From: an uncultured Bacteroidota bacterium
GTDB taxonomy: Bacteria; Bacteroidota; Bacteroidia; Chitinophagales; Saprospiraceae
Direction of reading: 5' to 3'
NCBI GenBank assembly: GCA_937926185.1
Contig: CALEYM010000617.1
Coordinates: forward strand, 1-12,259
DNA: 12,259 nt
The notes below the pieces were generated by a model. The model ran no database searches, was not told where the DNA came from, and was given only the letters and a program-made list of their open reading frames with translations. Positions within the stretch are counted from its first letter, which is position 1. Every line of letters begins with the position of its first letter. This document shows positions 1 through 7,516 of this stretch, in pieces. The translations under genes were made by a program, and so were the position numbers.

Positions 1-42
1 AATATTGATAAAATTAGCTTTTACCCATTAATTATCAATATT
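1..42. repeat. AT-rich inverted repeat upstream of the surface protein gene
   Basis: Positions 1-11 (AATATTGATAA) and 32-42 (TTATCAATATT) form a perfect 11 bp inverted repeat around a 20 nt loop, followed by a TTTTAT stretch. It could be the terminator of a gene that lies left of the window, or an AT-rich regulatory hairpin. The stem is almost free of G and C, so a strong intrinsic terminator is doubtful. The repeat is seen directly; its role is not established. Confidence 0.45.
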
Positions 43-144
43 TTATAAAAATAAAAACCGTGGCAAATTTGAATATTTGTATTTTCCGGAACCTGATCCG
101 GGCCGCATCTTTGACCCATGCAATCACGAATCGCTCGTTTATCT

Positions 145-3100
145 ATGAAAAGAATAATCCTCGCACTCACCTTGCTGGCAAGACTGGCAGCCTGTTTGCC
201 GGCTCAGAATACCGATTTCTGGATGAAATTCCCGGGGCCGTCCGGGGGCGCTTTTTACAATATCACCCTTGCCCAAAGCGGCATAATGTACGGAAATTAT
301 ACGTCTTATTCGGCCGAATTGTACCGTTCTGCCGACCAGGGCCTGCATTGGTCAAAACTAACCATTTCGCGCAACGGGCAGCCGGTTTCAAATTATATCG
401 ACGTGGGCAAAAGCGGCGCTTTCAATTTACTGGTTTTTGACAGCGCTTTGATGACCACCACCTTGTACCGGTCCCTCGATGAAGGAGATAATTGGACCGC
501 GGTTAAAGACAGCCTGCCTTTCCGGGAAGTGTATGAAACGCCCGGCGGTGCGCTGCTGGCCAAAACGACCGACTTCAAAAATATATGGCGTTCAACAGAC
601 GGCGGATATACCTGGTCGTTTGTGCTTACTGCAAATGGCGCCATCACCGTGCCGCTAAGGATATTGCAAACCGGGGATTTGATTTTCACCAATTCGACGG
701 GGGAAACCTATCGCTCCTGGGACGAGGGACTAAGCTGGCAGATCATCGGGCAAACCGCCCCGCAAAAAGTTCCGCTATACATTACCCAGGCCGGCGCCCT
801 GCTTGTTGTTAAAGGCCAAAACCTTTACCGTTCCACCGATAACGGGCTTACCTGGGAAATCATCGTAACGGTGAATTATCAATTGAGTTCCATAATTGTG
901 CTGGCGTCGGGGCGCTTGCTCGCGATGGCTACTTTTGGCAATGGCGACGACCCGGCTTTGTACTTTTCCGATGATGACGGGCTCAGCTGGTCGCCACAGC
1001 CGGGCGATCATTTAATTTGGTTGTATTCATTTCCATACCCGCTGCTCGTTCCGCTGCAGCTACCCGACGGAACCATTTTTGGGTATTGCAACGATGCGCT
1101 TTACCGCTCGGCAGACGGCGGCCAAACCTGGCGTTTTTCCGCCCATGGCTTACAAAAGGCCGAGGTTTTTCAACTGGATTTCGCCGCGGCGGACACTTTT
1201 TTTGCCATGACGCCAAACGGTCTTTGGCGAACATTCGACAATGGCCAGCAATGGGCCAAATTGACCGATCATACCGGAAACCTGTTTTCCGAAACGCACC
1301 GGAGACGCTTCGTGTCGGGCAGTGCCGGTCGCCTGGCGCTTATCACGGAGGACAGCTTGTTTTGGTCGGACGATTACGGCACGCATTTCAGCAATATAAC
1401 GCCGTCCGGCAGCTTTGCGCCGGACGCCATTGAAATCAGCCCCGACGATGCTGTCCTGTTTGCCAACTCGATAACACCGTTTTGCATCCTGCGTTCGGTG
1501 GACCATGGTCAGAGCTGGCAGCCTTCGGCGGCGGCCGCGGAACTCAACCTTATCCAGATGGAATTTCACCCTTCCGGGCGCATTTACGCCGCGGTGCTGG
1601 CAAGCAGCGCGGGGCAATTGCCGTCGATCTGGTATTCCGACGATCAGGGCCTGAACTGGTTCCCCGTAACCGGCCTGCCGGCCGAAGTTTGGTTCAAAGA
1701 CCTGCACATCGACCCCGCCGGTTTTATTTATGCCGTCGGGGAAGACCCCATCAATAACCGGTATCCGCTGTACCGCTCTGCCGATAACGGGCAAAGCTGG
1801 CTGCGCCATCCCGCCGACAACGGATTCTTTTCCTACGTATCCCTGGCCGGGAATGTCGCCGGCCACCTGCTGGTTAAAAGAGGAACGGCAAACCGCTCCG
1901 TCGACCAGGGGACAAGCTGGAATGTGTTGCCTCCTGTCGCCGGGCTTCAGATTTTAGACCCCATTTCCCCCGACCAACATTGGTTCGTTTCCAACAAAGG
2001 GTTGTATCGCACCGTCAACCCAACCACACAAGGCGCGTTTATCGGCGGTTTCGTTCGCCGCGATGCCGACGCCGATTGCAGTACCCCCGACGCCCAGGCG
2101 CCCCTGAAGGGCTGGCCGGTGAAAGCGGAAGGCGCCAATACGTTTTATGCCGTTACGGATACGAATGGCCGGTACCTGATGTTTGTGGATACCGGCAGTT
2201 ATTCCCTGCGCGCGCAGACGCCGAACGCTGCCTGGTGGACGGTCTGCGAGGATGCCCGGAACATAACGGCAGACCGGCTGCTGGGACTCGATACGGCCGA
2301 TTTTTCAGGGGCCGCCCTGGCCGAATGTCCGTTGATGACCGCGGATATCGGCGTTTCACGTCTTCGCCGTTGTTTCAACAACCTGATTTTCGTCGAATAC
2401 CGGAACGAAGGCACTGAAACCGCCGACAGCGCCTGGGTGGAAGTCCGGATCGATCCGTTTACCACTTTCGTTGATGCCAGCGTGCCCTATCTTGATCTGG
2501 GTAACTACACCTACCGTTTCCCGGTCGGCAACGTACCTCCCGAAACCGGCGGCCATTTCTGGATACAAGTGTATTTGACCTGCGACTCCACCGTACTGGG
2601 CCAGACGCATTGTTTCCTGGCGCACGCCTATCCCGATACCCTGTGCGCCCCCGTGAACGGCTGGTCGGGCGCCGAAATACAGGCCGGTGTCATTTGTCAG
2701 GACTCGACCATTCAATTTGAACTGCGCAACAGCGGTAGCGAGCCATCGCAACCGCTCGATTATATCATTATCATCGACGACGTGGTACTCATGCAGGGAA
2801 ACCGGCAATACGATCCGGGCGAAACGTTCGTCCTTTCACAACCCGCCGACGGCCGCACCTGGCGCATCCAATCCGAACAGGAGCCCGGGCACCCGTTTTC
2901 CAGGCTCGCCCTGGCCTTTCAGGAAGGTTGCGGCGGCTACAACAGCCTGGGCTATATCAACCGCTTCCCGGTAGACGCGTATCGCCCGTCCTGGGATCGC
3001 GACTGCGTGGAAAACACCGGCTCCTACGACCCCAACGACAAACAGGGCTTCCCCCTCGGTTTCGGCGCCGAACACCGCATCCGGCCCGGACAGGAACTGG

Positions 3101-3741
3101 AATACCTCGTTCGTTTCCAGAACACCGGCACCGACACGGCTTTTACCGTGGTCATCCGGGATACCCTCTCGCCCTGGCTCGACCCCGCCTCGGTGCGGCC
3201 CGGCGCGGCATCGCATCCCTACGCCTGGAACCTGAGCGGCCCCGGCATCCTTTCTTTCACGTTTAACAATATTTTACTGCCCGACAGCAACGTCAATGAA
3301 GCGGCCTCCCACGGTTTCGTCAGTTTTCGCATCGCGCAACAACCCGGTGTGCCGCTTGAGGCGGAGATTTTCAACGAAGCCGCGATCTATTTCGATTTCA
3401 ACGCCCCCGTCATTACCAACCGCACGCTCCATACCGTCGGAGATGATTACCTCGTGAATACCTACGCGCCGTTTCCCGCCGGGTACGACAGCCGGGTGCT
3501 CGTTTCACCCAACCCCGCGCGGGAACAGGCCGTGCTGCGCCCGGCAAACGGTCTGTTCGACCGGCACCTGATCACGATCACCGACGCCCGGGGGCAAGTA
3601 ATCAGGCAGGTTCGTGCAAGCGGAACGCAGTATTTGTTCGAATGTCGGGGATTGCCGGACGGAGCGTATTTTTTCCGGGTGGCGGATAAAAATGGAAGAA
3701 ATGCCGGAAGCGGGCGGATAATAGTAAAAGGATCGGGGTAG
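145..3741 (+). CDS. Secreted T9SS-sorted protein with 13 Asp-box (BNR/sortilin-like) repeats
   Basis: Large exported protein (1198 residues from the chosen start). An ATG at 118 is in frame, but the ATG at 145 gives a clean signal peptide (MKRIILALTLLARLAA...), so 145 is preferred. Residues ~59-595 hold 13 copies of an Asp-box motif of the form [LI]YRSxDxGxxW (for example LYRSADQGLHW, LYRSTDNGLTW, LYRSADNGQSW), which implies one or two beta-propellers of the sortilin/photosystem-stability-factor type. Residues ~630-715 resemble an SdrD B-like/carboxypeptidase-regulatory fold (GGFVRRDADADC...TDTNGRY). Residues ~720-950 look like CARDB/DUF11-type beta domains. Residues ~958-1095 match the 'SYDPNDK...YLVRFQNTGTDTA...FDFNAPVITN' domain common in Saprospiria surface proteins (DUF7619-like). 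The last ~85 residues (VLVSPNPA...DARGQVI...GLPDGAYFFRV) form a type A T9SS sorting domain. Expected fate is secretion across the outer membrane and cell-surface attachment. Substrate unknown; no enzymatic residues were identified. Confidence 0.93.
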   Translation: MKRIILALTLLARLAACLPAQNTDFWMKFPGPSGGAFYNITLAQSGIMYGNYTSYSAELYRSADQGLHWSKLTISRNGQPVSNYIDVGKSGAFNLLVFDSALMTTTLYRSLDEGDNWTAVKDSLPFREVYETPGGALLAKTTDFKNIWRSTDGGYTWSFVLTANGAITVPLRILQTGDLIFTNSTGETYRSWDEGLSWQIIGQTAPQKVPLYITQAGALLVVKGQNLYRSTDNGLTWEIIVTVNYQLSSIIVLASGRLLAMATFGNGDDPALYFSDDDGLSWSPQPGDHLIWLYSFPYPLLVPLQLPDGTIFGYCNDALYRSADGGQTWRFSAHGLQKAEVFQLDFAAADTFFAMTPNGLWRTFDNGQQWAKLTDHTGNLFSETHRRRFVSGSAGRLALITEDSLFWSDDYGTHFSNITPSGSFAPDAIEISPDDAVLFANSITPFCILRSVDHGQSWQPSAAAAELNLIQMEFHPSGRIYAAVLASSAGQLPSIWYSDDQGLNWFPVTGLPAEVWFKDLHIDPAGFIYAVGEDPINNRYPLYRSADNGQSWLRHPADNGFFSYVSLAGNVAGHLLVKRGTANRSVDQGTSWNVLPPVAGLQILDPISPDQHWFVSNKGLYRTVNPTTQGAFIGGFVRRDADADCSTPDAQAPLKGWPVKAEGANTFYAVTDTNGRYLMFVDTGSYSLRAQTPNAAWWTVCEDARNITADRLLGLDTADFSGAALAECPLMTADIGVSRLRRCFNNLIFVEYRNEGTETADSAWVEVRIDPFTTFVDASVPYLDLGNYTYRFPVGNVPPETGGHFWIQVYLTCDSTVLGQTHCFLAHAYPDTLCAPVNGWSGAEIQAGVICQDSTIQFELRNSGSEPSQPLDYIIIIDDVVLMQGNRQYDPGETFVLSQPADGRTWRIQSEQEPGHPFSRLALAFQEGCGGYNSLGYINRFPVDAYRPSWDRDCVENTGSYDPNDKQGFPLGFGAEHRIRPGQELEYLVRFQNTGTDTAFTVVIRDTLSPWLDPASVRPGAASHPYAWNLSGPGILSFTFNNILLPDSNVNEAASHGFVSFRIAQQPGVPLEAEIFNEAAIYFDFNAPVITNRTLHTVGDDYLVNTYAPFPAGYDSRVLVSPNPAREQAVLRPANGLFDRHLITITDARGQVIRQVRASGTQYLFECRGLPDGAYFFRVADKNGRNAGSGRIIVKGSG

Positions 3742-3803
3742 ACTGAACAAACGATCATCCCTCCTCCTGACCCGCGTCACTGACAACCGCGAATATCCCC
3801 CTG

Positions 3804-3811
3804 CACCTTTG
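3804..3811 (+). promoter_or_regulatory. Possible Bacteroidota -7 promoter element
   Basis: CACCTTTG resembles the Bacteroidota -7 consensus TAnnTTTG and lies 20 bp before the ATG of the downstream two-gene unit. No convincing -33 TTTG was found at the usual spacing, so this is a weak call based on one element. The same octamer occurs at 4875-4882 upstream of the serine ammonia-lyase gene. Confidence 0.3.
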
Positions 3812-3831
3812 CCGCCGAAAACAATGAAGCC

Positions 3832-4371
3832 ATGATCGGCTGGTTCATACTCGGTTTATTACTGTTGATTTTCGCATGGTTGCTCTGGACGCCCTTGCGA
3901 GTGGAAATCGACACGGCATCGGGTATTTTTCGCGCGGAATGGCGGTATTTATGCGCCGTGCAATGGCTGCCCGACGAAGGGCTGGATATCATCCGGTTAG
4001 AGGCGCCTTTTTTTCGGCGTAATATCCGGTTGTCCGGAGTCGAAAAACATCCGCTTAAAAAGCAGGAAAAACCCCGAAAGAAGCCGGTTTCTCCTGTCAA
4101 AAAAAATAAACGCATGTCTGTCGGAACGCTGTGGCGTTTGGGGCGCAATTTTTTACGCTCTTTCAAAATCAAACGCCTGCAAATCTGGTGGGACAGCGAC
4201 GATTTTATCTGGAACGCCCAGGCATACCCGCTTGCCCATTTCATAAATATGCTGGGCGTGGGACAGGTTCGGGTCAATTTCATGGGCCGGCGCGAGCTGG
4301 CGCTTGTCGTGGAAAACCGCCTGGGCCGCATGCTCGGGGTCGTTTTGTATACTTTCATTACCAAACGTTGA
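3832..4371 (+). CDS. Small N-terminally anchored membrane protein, YtfI/DUF2953-like
   Basis: A 179-residue protein with one N-terminal membrane segment (IGWFILGLLLLIFAWLLW, ~residues 2-19). A short beta-rich stretch (LRVEIDTASGIFRAEW) follows, then a strongly basic Lys/Arg/Pro-rich linker (~residues 65-100) and a C-terminal domain ending VLYTFITKR. The start at 3832 places the hydrophobic anchor at the terminus. A three-codon ATG reading (3824, MKP then TGA) overlaps this start codon and could allow translational coupling. The GerW/YtfJ-like gene starts 5 bp after its stop, so the two are very probably co-transcribed. In Bacillus a DUF2953 membrane protein (YtfI) precedes YtfJ, and the topology and pairing here resemble that. 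The family match is inferred from topology and context, not from recognised motifs. Function unknown. Confidence 0.8.
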   Translation: MIGWFILGLLLLIFAWLLWTPLRVEIDTASGIFRAEWRYLCAVQWLPDEGLDIIRLEAPFFRRNIRLSGVEKHPLKKQEKPRKKPVSPVKKNKRMSVGTLWRLGRNFLRSFKIKRLQIWWDSDDFIWNAQAYPLAHFINMLGVGQVRVNFMGRRELALVVENRLGRMLGVVLYTFITKR

Positions 4372-4376
4372 ATATC

Positions 4377-4733
4377 ATGAAAACAAATTTTGAAGATGTA
4401 CTCGGAAAAGTAACCCAATTCCTGCAAGGGGAAGCCAAAACAGAAACCGTGATCGGCAAAGAATTTAAACTCGGCGAATTCACCTGCGTACCGGTTATCC
4501 GCGTAGGCTTGGGCTTTGGCTACGGCGGCGGCGAAGGCGGCGACGCCAAACAGGGGCATGGCGAAGGCAGCGGCGCGGGCGCCGGCATCGGCGTGCAACC
4601 CATCGGATTTCTGGTCACCCGCGGCGGCGAAATCTCCTTCATCCCGGCCGTGAACAGCAAAGGCCTGACGGCTGCTTTTGAAAAAGTGCCCGATCTGATT
4701 GAAAAATACCTGGAAAAACAGCAGGCGAATTAA
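4377..4733 (+). CDS. ytfJ: GerW/YtfJ-family protein (spore YtfJ domain)
   Basis: A 118-residue protein. The frame is open upstream to 4131, but the ATG at 4377 is right because it sits 5 bp after the previous stop and the family starts with the same short helix (MKTNFEDVLGKV). The chain shows an N-terminal helix, a strand region with 'VIGKEFKLGEFTCVPVIRVGLGFGYGGG', a glycine-rich loop (~residues 47-72), the core motif GAGIGVQPIGFLV and 'EISFIPA', and a C-terminal amphipathic helix (PDLIEKYLEKQ). This order is that of the GerW/YtfJ family, first known from a Bacillus spore protein but also widespread in non-sporulating bacteria and archaea, where its role is unclear. It most likely works with the membrane protein encoded just upstream. 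No signal peptide, so cytoplasmic. Confidence 0.9.
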   Translation: MKTNFEDVLGKVTQFLQGEAKTETVIGKEFKLGEFTCVPVIRVGLGFGYGGGEGGDAKQGHGEGSGAGAGIGVQPIGFLVTRGGEISFIPAVNSKGLTAAFEKVPDLIEKYLEKQQAN

Positions 4734-4874
4734 TTTAGGCGCATTTCAATCGAAAATATTGATTGAAAAAATCCCAACCTGTCACGCCGGGCATGGATCA
4801 GAGCCACCATTGCCGCGGCGGTAGCCGGTTGGTTTTTGGTAAAAATGTTTGAACGGTAATTCAGCGATTTTCCG

Positions 4875-4882
4875 CACCTTTG
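4875..4882 (+). promoter_or_regulatory. Possible -7 promoter element for sdaA
   Basis: CACCTTTG resembles TAnnTTTG, with a TTTG at 4848-4851 upstream, although the 23 bp spacing is longer than usual. If real, transcription would start near 4890 and run through the MITE-like element into the serine ammonia-lyase gene, giving a leader of about 245 nt. Without the element the leader would be about 64 nt. Weak call. Confidence 0.25.
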
Positions 4883-4922
4883 GGTATAAAATCTGGCGTC
4901 ATCAGGCCGCGTTACTGCTGGC

Positions 4923-5101
4923 GGGGTTGTGCAAAAAGTCAGAGCGCAGGAAAACATGAGTTGGAAGGGGGAATATTATTTTGGATTTATCACGGTTTTA
5001 GACTTTCCAAGTTTTTAAAACTTGGAAAGTCTGCACGATAACGAATAATATTTTCGTGGTTTTCAACAACCACCTTGCTTAATGGCTTTTTGCGCAACCC
5101 C
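4923..5101. mobile_element. MITE-like element with 18 bp terminal inverted repeats
   Basis: The left end GGGGTTGTGCAAAAAGTC (4923-4940) and the right end GGCTTTTTGCGCAACCCC (5084-5101) are inverted copies that agree at 16 of 18 positions. They enclose 179 bp in total with no coding sequence. GGC directly flanks both sides (4920-4922 and 5102-5104), which could be a 3 bp target duplication, although three matching bases can arise by chance in GC-rich sequence. A third copy of the end sequence lies at 12198-12215. The structure fits a non-autonomous derivative of a DDE-transposase insertion sequence. The parent family is not identified. Confidence 0.55.
5000..5032. repeat. Perfect 16 bp palindrome inside the MITE-like element
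   Basis: AGACTTTCCAAGTTTT (5000-5015) and its exact reverse complement (5017-5032) are separated by one T, giving a 33 bp near-continuous palindrome. It would form a strong hairpin in RNA or a cruciform in DNA. It may be a nested interspersed repeat, since similar GACTT-bearing palindromes occur at 8227-8248. It has no U-run directly after the stem, so it is not a standard intrinsic terminator. Confidence 0.85.
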
Positions 5102-5135
5102 GGCGGCGCCACTGACGCAATGACGCGCCCCAGGT

Positions 5136-6557
5136 ATGGAAAGAATCAGCGTTTTCGACATTTTTAAAATTGGCATTGGCCCTTCCAGTTCGCACACCAT
5201 GGGCCCCTGGCGCGCCGCACAGCGTTTTTTGCGCGAGATCGGACGCGAGGATTCCTTCGACCACGTGGAAGCCGTGCAGGTGGACCTGTACGGCTCGCTG
5301 GCCAAAACCGGCAAAGGCCACGGCACCGACCTGGCCGTTATTCTCGGGCTCAATGGCGACGACCCGGTGAGCATCCCTGTGGATCGGGTACAGCCGACGC
5401 TCGAGCACATTCAGCGGAGCAAAACCATTTCCTTAGCCGGTAAAAAAAGCCTGCCTTTCGATCCCGAACGGGATGTGGTCTTTTTATACAACGAAGCCTT
5501 GCCCTACCATGCCAACGCGCTCACGTTCCGCGCTTTTTTTCGCAATGGCGCCGGTGTCAGCCAAACCTATTATTCCGTGGGCGGCGGCTTTGTGGTGAAA
5601 GAAGGTGAAGAGAACCTGGCGGCCACGGTTATCCTTCCCTTCCCCATCGACCGGGGCGCCGACCTGGCCCGCTGGTGCCGGGAGCAAAACAAGACCATCG
5701 ACGAGATTGTCTTCCGGAACGAACGCACCTGGCGCTCGCCCGACGATATCCGCTGCGGACTGCTGGAAATCTGGCAGGTGATGCGCCAATGCGTGTACGA
5801 CGGCTGCCACACCGACGGCGTACTGCCCGGCGGCCTGAATGTGGCGCGCCGGGCCCATCCGATCAGCATAAAACTGCTCGGCAACAAACCCTATTCCAGC
5901 CCGGAGGAATGGATGGATCAAATCCGCAAAGGCGACCATTCTTTCCAGCATATCCTGAAATGGGTCAGCTGCTTTGCCCTGGCTGTGAACGAAGAAAATG
6001 CCGCGTTCAGCCGCGTCGTCACGGCGCCCACCAACGGCGCCGCGGGCGTAATCCCCGCCGTGCTGATGTACTACGCCTGTTTTTGTCCCGAGTTTCGGGA
6101 CGACGACGATATCCTGCGATTCCTGCTCACTGCCGGCGAATTCGGCAGCCTGTTTAAAAAAGGCGCTACTATCTCCGCGGCCATGGGCGGCTGCCAGGCC
6201 GAGATCGGCGTATCCTCCGCAATGGCCGCCGGCGCCCTGTGCGCCTGCCTCGGCGGCTCCTACGAGCAGGCCATGATGGCCGCCGAAATCGCGATGGAAC
6301 ACCACCTCGGCATGACCTGCGACCCCATCGCCGGGCTCGTGCAGGTGCCCTGCATCGAACGCAATACCATGGGCGCCATCAAGGCCATTACCGCCGCCCA
6401 GATCGCGCTGGAAAGCGATCCCGCCAAAGCCAAAGTCAGCCTCGACGCCGTGATCAAAACCATGAAGGAAACCGCCGACGACATGAGCCACAAGTACAAG
6501 GAAACCGCCGACGGCGGCCTGGCGGTGCAGTTTTCGGTGGGCCTGGTCGAGTGTTAG
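5136..6557 (+). CDS. sdaA: L-serine ammonia-lyase, iron-sulfur-dependent, single chain
   Basis: Converts L-serine to pyruvate and ammonia with a [4Fe-4S] cluster, in the cytoplasm. The 473 residues carry the beta domain first (ISVFDIFKIGIGPSSSHTMGP, with the family signature GPSSSHTMGP at ~14-23) and then the catalytic alpha domain (TAPTNGAAGVIPAVL at ~297-311, GCQAEIGVSSAMAAGAL). The three cluster cysteines are visible at C353 (GGCQAE), C395 (MTCDP) and C406 (VPCIER). Their spacing of 42 and 11 residues is almost the same as in E. coli SdaA (343, 384, 395). The protein is full length for the fused type. The start at 5136 places MERISVFDIFKIG at the terminus as in relatives. The gene appears to stand alone; its upstream region is occupied by the MITE-like element, which may have altered its expression. 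Confidence 0.97.
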   Translation: MERISVFDIFKIGIGPSSSHTMGPWRAAQRFLREIGREDSFDHVEAVQVDLYGSLAKTGKGHGTDLAVILGLNGDDPVSIPVDRVQPTLEHIQRSKTISLAGKKSLPFDPERDVVFLYNEALPYHANALTFRAFFRNGAGVSQTYYSVGGGFVVKEGEENLAATVILPFPIDRGADLARWCREQNKTIDEIVFRNERTWRSPDDIRCGLLEIWQVMRQCVYDGCHTDGVLPGGLNVARRAHPISIKLLGNKPYSSPEEWMDQIRKGDHSFQHILKWVSCFALAVNEENAAFSRVVTAPTNGAAGVIPAVLMYYACFCPEFRDDDDILRFLLTAGEFGSLFKKGATISAAMGGCQAEIGVSSAMAAGALCACLGGSYEQAMMAAEIAMEHHLGMTCDPIAGLVQVPCIERNTMGAIKAITAAQIALESDPAKAKVSLDAVIKTMKETADDMSHKYKETADGGLAVQFSVGLVEC

Positions 6558-6558
6558 A

Positions 6559-6572
6559 ATTACGGATTGCGG
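6559..6572. repeat. Two heptad units (ATTACGG ATTGCGG)
   Basis: One bp after the sdaA stop codon lie two copies of the same heptamer family that forms the array at 10738-10797. It is a short dispersed instance of the repeat. The 12 bp palindrome GAGAAATTTCTC follows at 6585-6596, before the transposase relic. Confidence 0.6.
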
Positions 6573-6594
6573 TAGGGGTGTTAAGAGAAATTTC

Positions 6595-6900
6595 TCATTC
6601 CCGTTGAATAAAATTTTTCATGGTTTGCTTGAACCAAAGAATACCATCAGGAGAATCGAGCAGGTCAAGGATAACCGAGTAGGACAGTTCTTTGAACGTC
6701 TTGCGACTTTTCAAGCCTTTGTCAAAGACGACGATGTCGTCGGCAGCATGGGAGGAGTTGAGAATAGATTCCTTTAGAGCGGTCTCCTCGCTCAAATGAG
6801 CCTGGTCTTTGTGAAAATCCATCTGTATGAGGAAATCGTCTGTCAGTGCCGTTGTCAACGTCACTTGCGTCTTACCTTTTGCGCTGTTACCCACCTTCAT
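6595..6900 (-). pseudogene. Relic of an IS4-like DDE transposase
   Basis: The 101-residue reading frame resembles the inner part of an IS4-family transposase: 'KGKTQVTLTTALTDDF', then 'MDFHKDQAHLSEETALKE' and 'DIVVFDKGLKSRKTF', where the FDKGL aspartate corresponds to the second catalytic Asp. It then passes directly into what looks like the C-terminal tail (DLLDSPDGILWFKQ...NFIQRE). The N-terminal part with the first Asp and the long section with the catalytic Glu are missing, so it cannot be active. The frame survives across the internal deletion, possibly joined at a repeated FKEL. Its apparent start codon overlaps the stop of the Crp/Fnr gene (ATGA), which marks the 5' breakpoint rather than a real start. 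The family call rests on recalled motifs. Confidence 0.7.
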
Positions 6901-7478
6901 CCCTTCCCCGCCCGCACGCGGCTCAGCGTTTCCGGCTTGATACGCAGATAGGAGGCGATATGTTTCAGCGGAACGAGTTGGAACAGGTGGGGCGCGCGGG
7001 CCAGCAGGTTGTGGTACCGCTGTTCGGGCGTGGTGGTGGCGATCTCAATTTCGCGTTCGATGATGCCGGTCAGCGCGAAGGCCAGCAGGTCGCCCCAGAA
7101 CAGCGCCACGCCTGGCCAATGTTCGCGGGCCCACTGAAAATCGGATCGGCTGATGCCCAGCACGGTACAAGGCCGGAGCGCCTGTATGGAAAACGCGGAG
7201 GGTTGCTGGCGGACGTAAGAGGGGAAAGAGCTGAGTACGTTGTTTTCGTAGGCAAATCCCACGCACACTTCCTCCTCGTCGGCAGGGTAATAAAGCCGCA
7301 GCACCCCGTCGGCTACAAACCAGACGTGTTGTTCCGTTTTGCCGGGCGCGCACAGAAAATCGCCCCGGCGCAGGCGGCGTTGCGTTTGCCAGCGTTCGTG
7401 CAGGGCAAGCGCGGCTTCCCGCGGGAGTTGCGGCTGCCGGCTGAGAAAGGAGAATAGTTTTTCGCCCGGAGTGGACAT
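6897..7478 (-). CDS. Crp/Fnr-family transcriptional regulator
   Basis: A 193-residue cytoplasmic DNA-binding protein. Residues ~30-115 form the cyclic-nucleotide-binding-like beta roll (RRGDFLCAPGKTEQHVWFVADGVLRLYY), followed by the long dimer helix (FALTGIIEREIEIA). A compact C-terminal helix-turn-helix spans ~165-190 (VPLKHIASYLRIKPETLSRV). The recognition helix carries E-T-L-S-R, like the FNR E-x-x-S-R pattern. No N-terminal cysteine cluster is present, so it is not an FNR-type iron-sulfur sensor; the signal is unknown. Short regulators of this shape are common in Bacteroidota. The C-terminus ends in RAGKG and its stop overlaps the transposase relic, so the last residues may have been replaced by the insertion. 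It lies 48 bp downstream of the DinB-like gene, with a palindromic possible operator in between. Confidence 0.92.
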   Translation of the reverse strand: MSTPGEKLFSFLSRQPQLPREAALALHERWQTQRRLRRGDFLCAPGKTEQHVWFVADGVLRLYYPADEEEVCVGFAYENNVLSSFPSYVRQQPSAFSIQALRPCTVLGISRSDFQWAREHWPGVALFWGDLLAFALTGIIEREIEIATTTPEQRYHNLLARAPHLFQLVPLKHIASYLRIKPETLSRVRAGKG

Positions 7479-7516
7479 GCTGAGATCAGGTTGATGGGTT
7501 TGATCCGGGGTTTTCA

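Larger units (their letters stand above)
4734..5135. other. Gene-free spacer between ytfJ-like gene and sdaA
   Basis: About 400 bp without a supported gene. It holds a small TTTCAATC/GATTGAAA hairpin (4744-4768), a CACCTTTG promoter-like octamer (4875-4882), a MITE-like element with inverted ends (4923-5101), the perfect palindrome inside that element (5000-5032) and a 6 bp-stem hairpin GTGGTT/AACCAC (5056-5073). Short open stretches occur but none has a convincing start codon. Confidence 0.7.

Noticed and set aside
4744..4768. TTTCAATC/GATTGAAA hairpin after the ytfJ-like gene as an intrinsic terminator
   Set aside because: The stem is AT-rich and is followed by A residues rather than a T-run on the transcribed strand.
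4767..4859. Short + strand frame with a hydrophobic stretch (RATIAAAVAGWFLVKMFER) that looks like the end of a small membrane protein
   Set aside because: It is about 30 codons, begins right after a TGA, and has no ATG, GTG or TTG in frame. It could be a gene remnant but there is too little to support a call.
5484..6491. 335-codon - strand open frame opposite sdaA
   Set aside because: Antisense shadow of a confidently identified enzyme; composition is Gly/Ala/His-rich and no family is recognisable.
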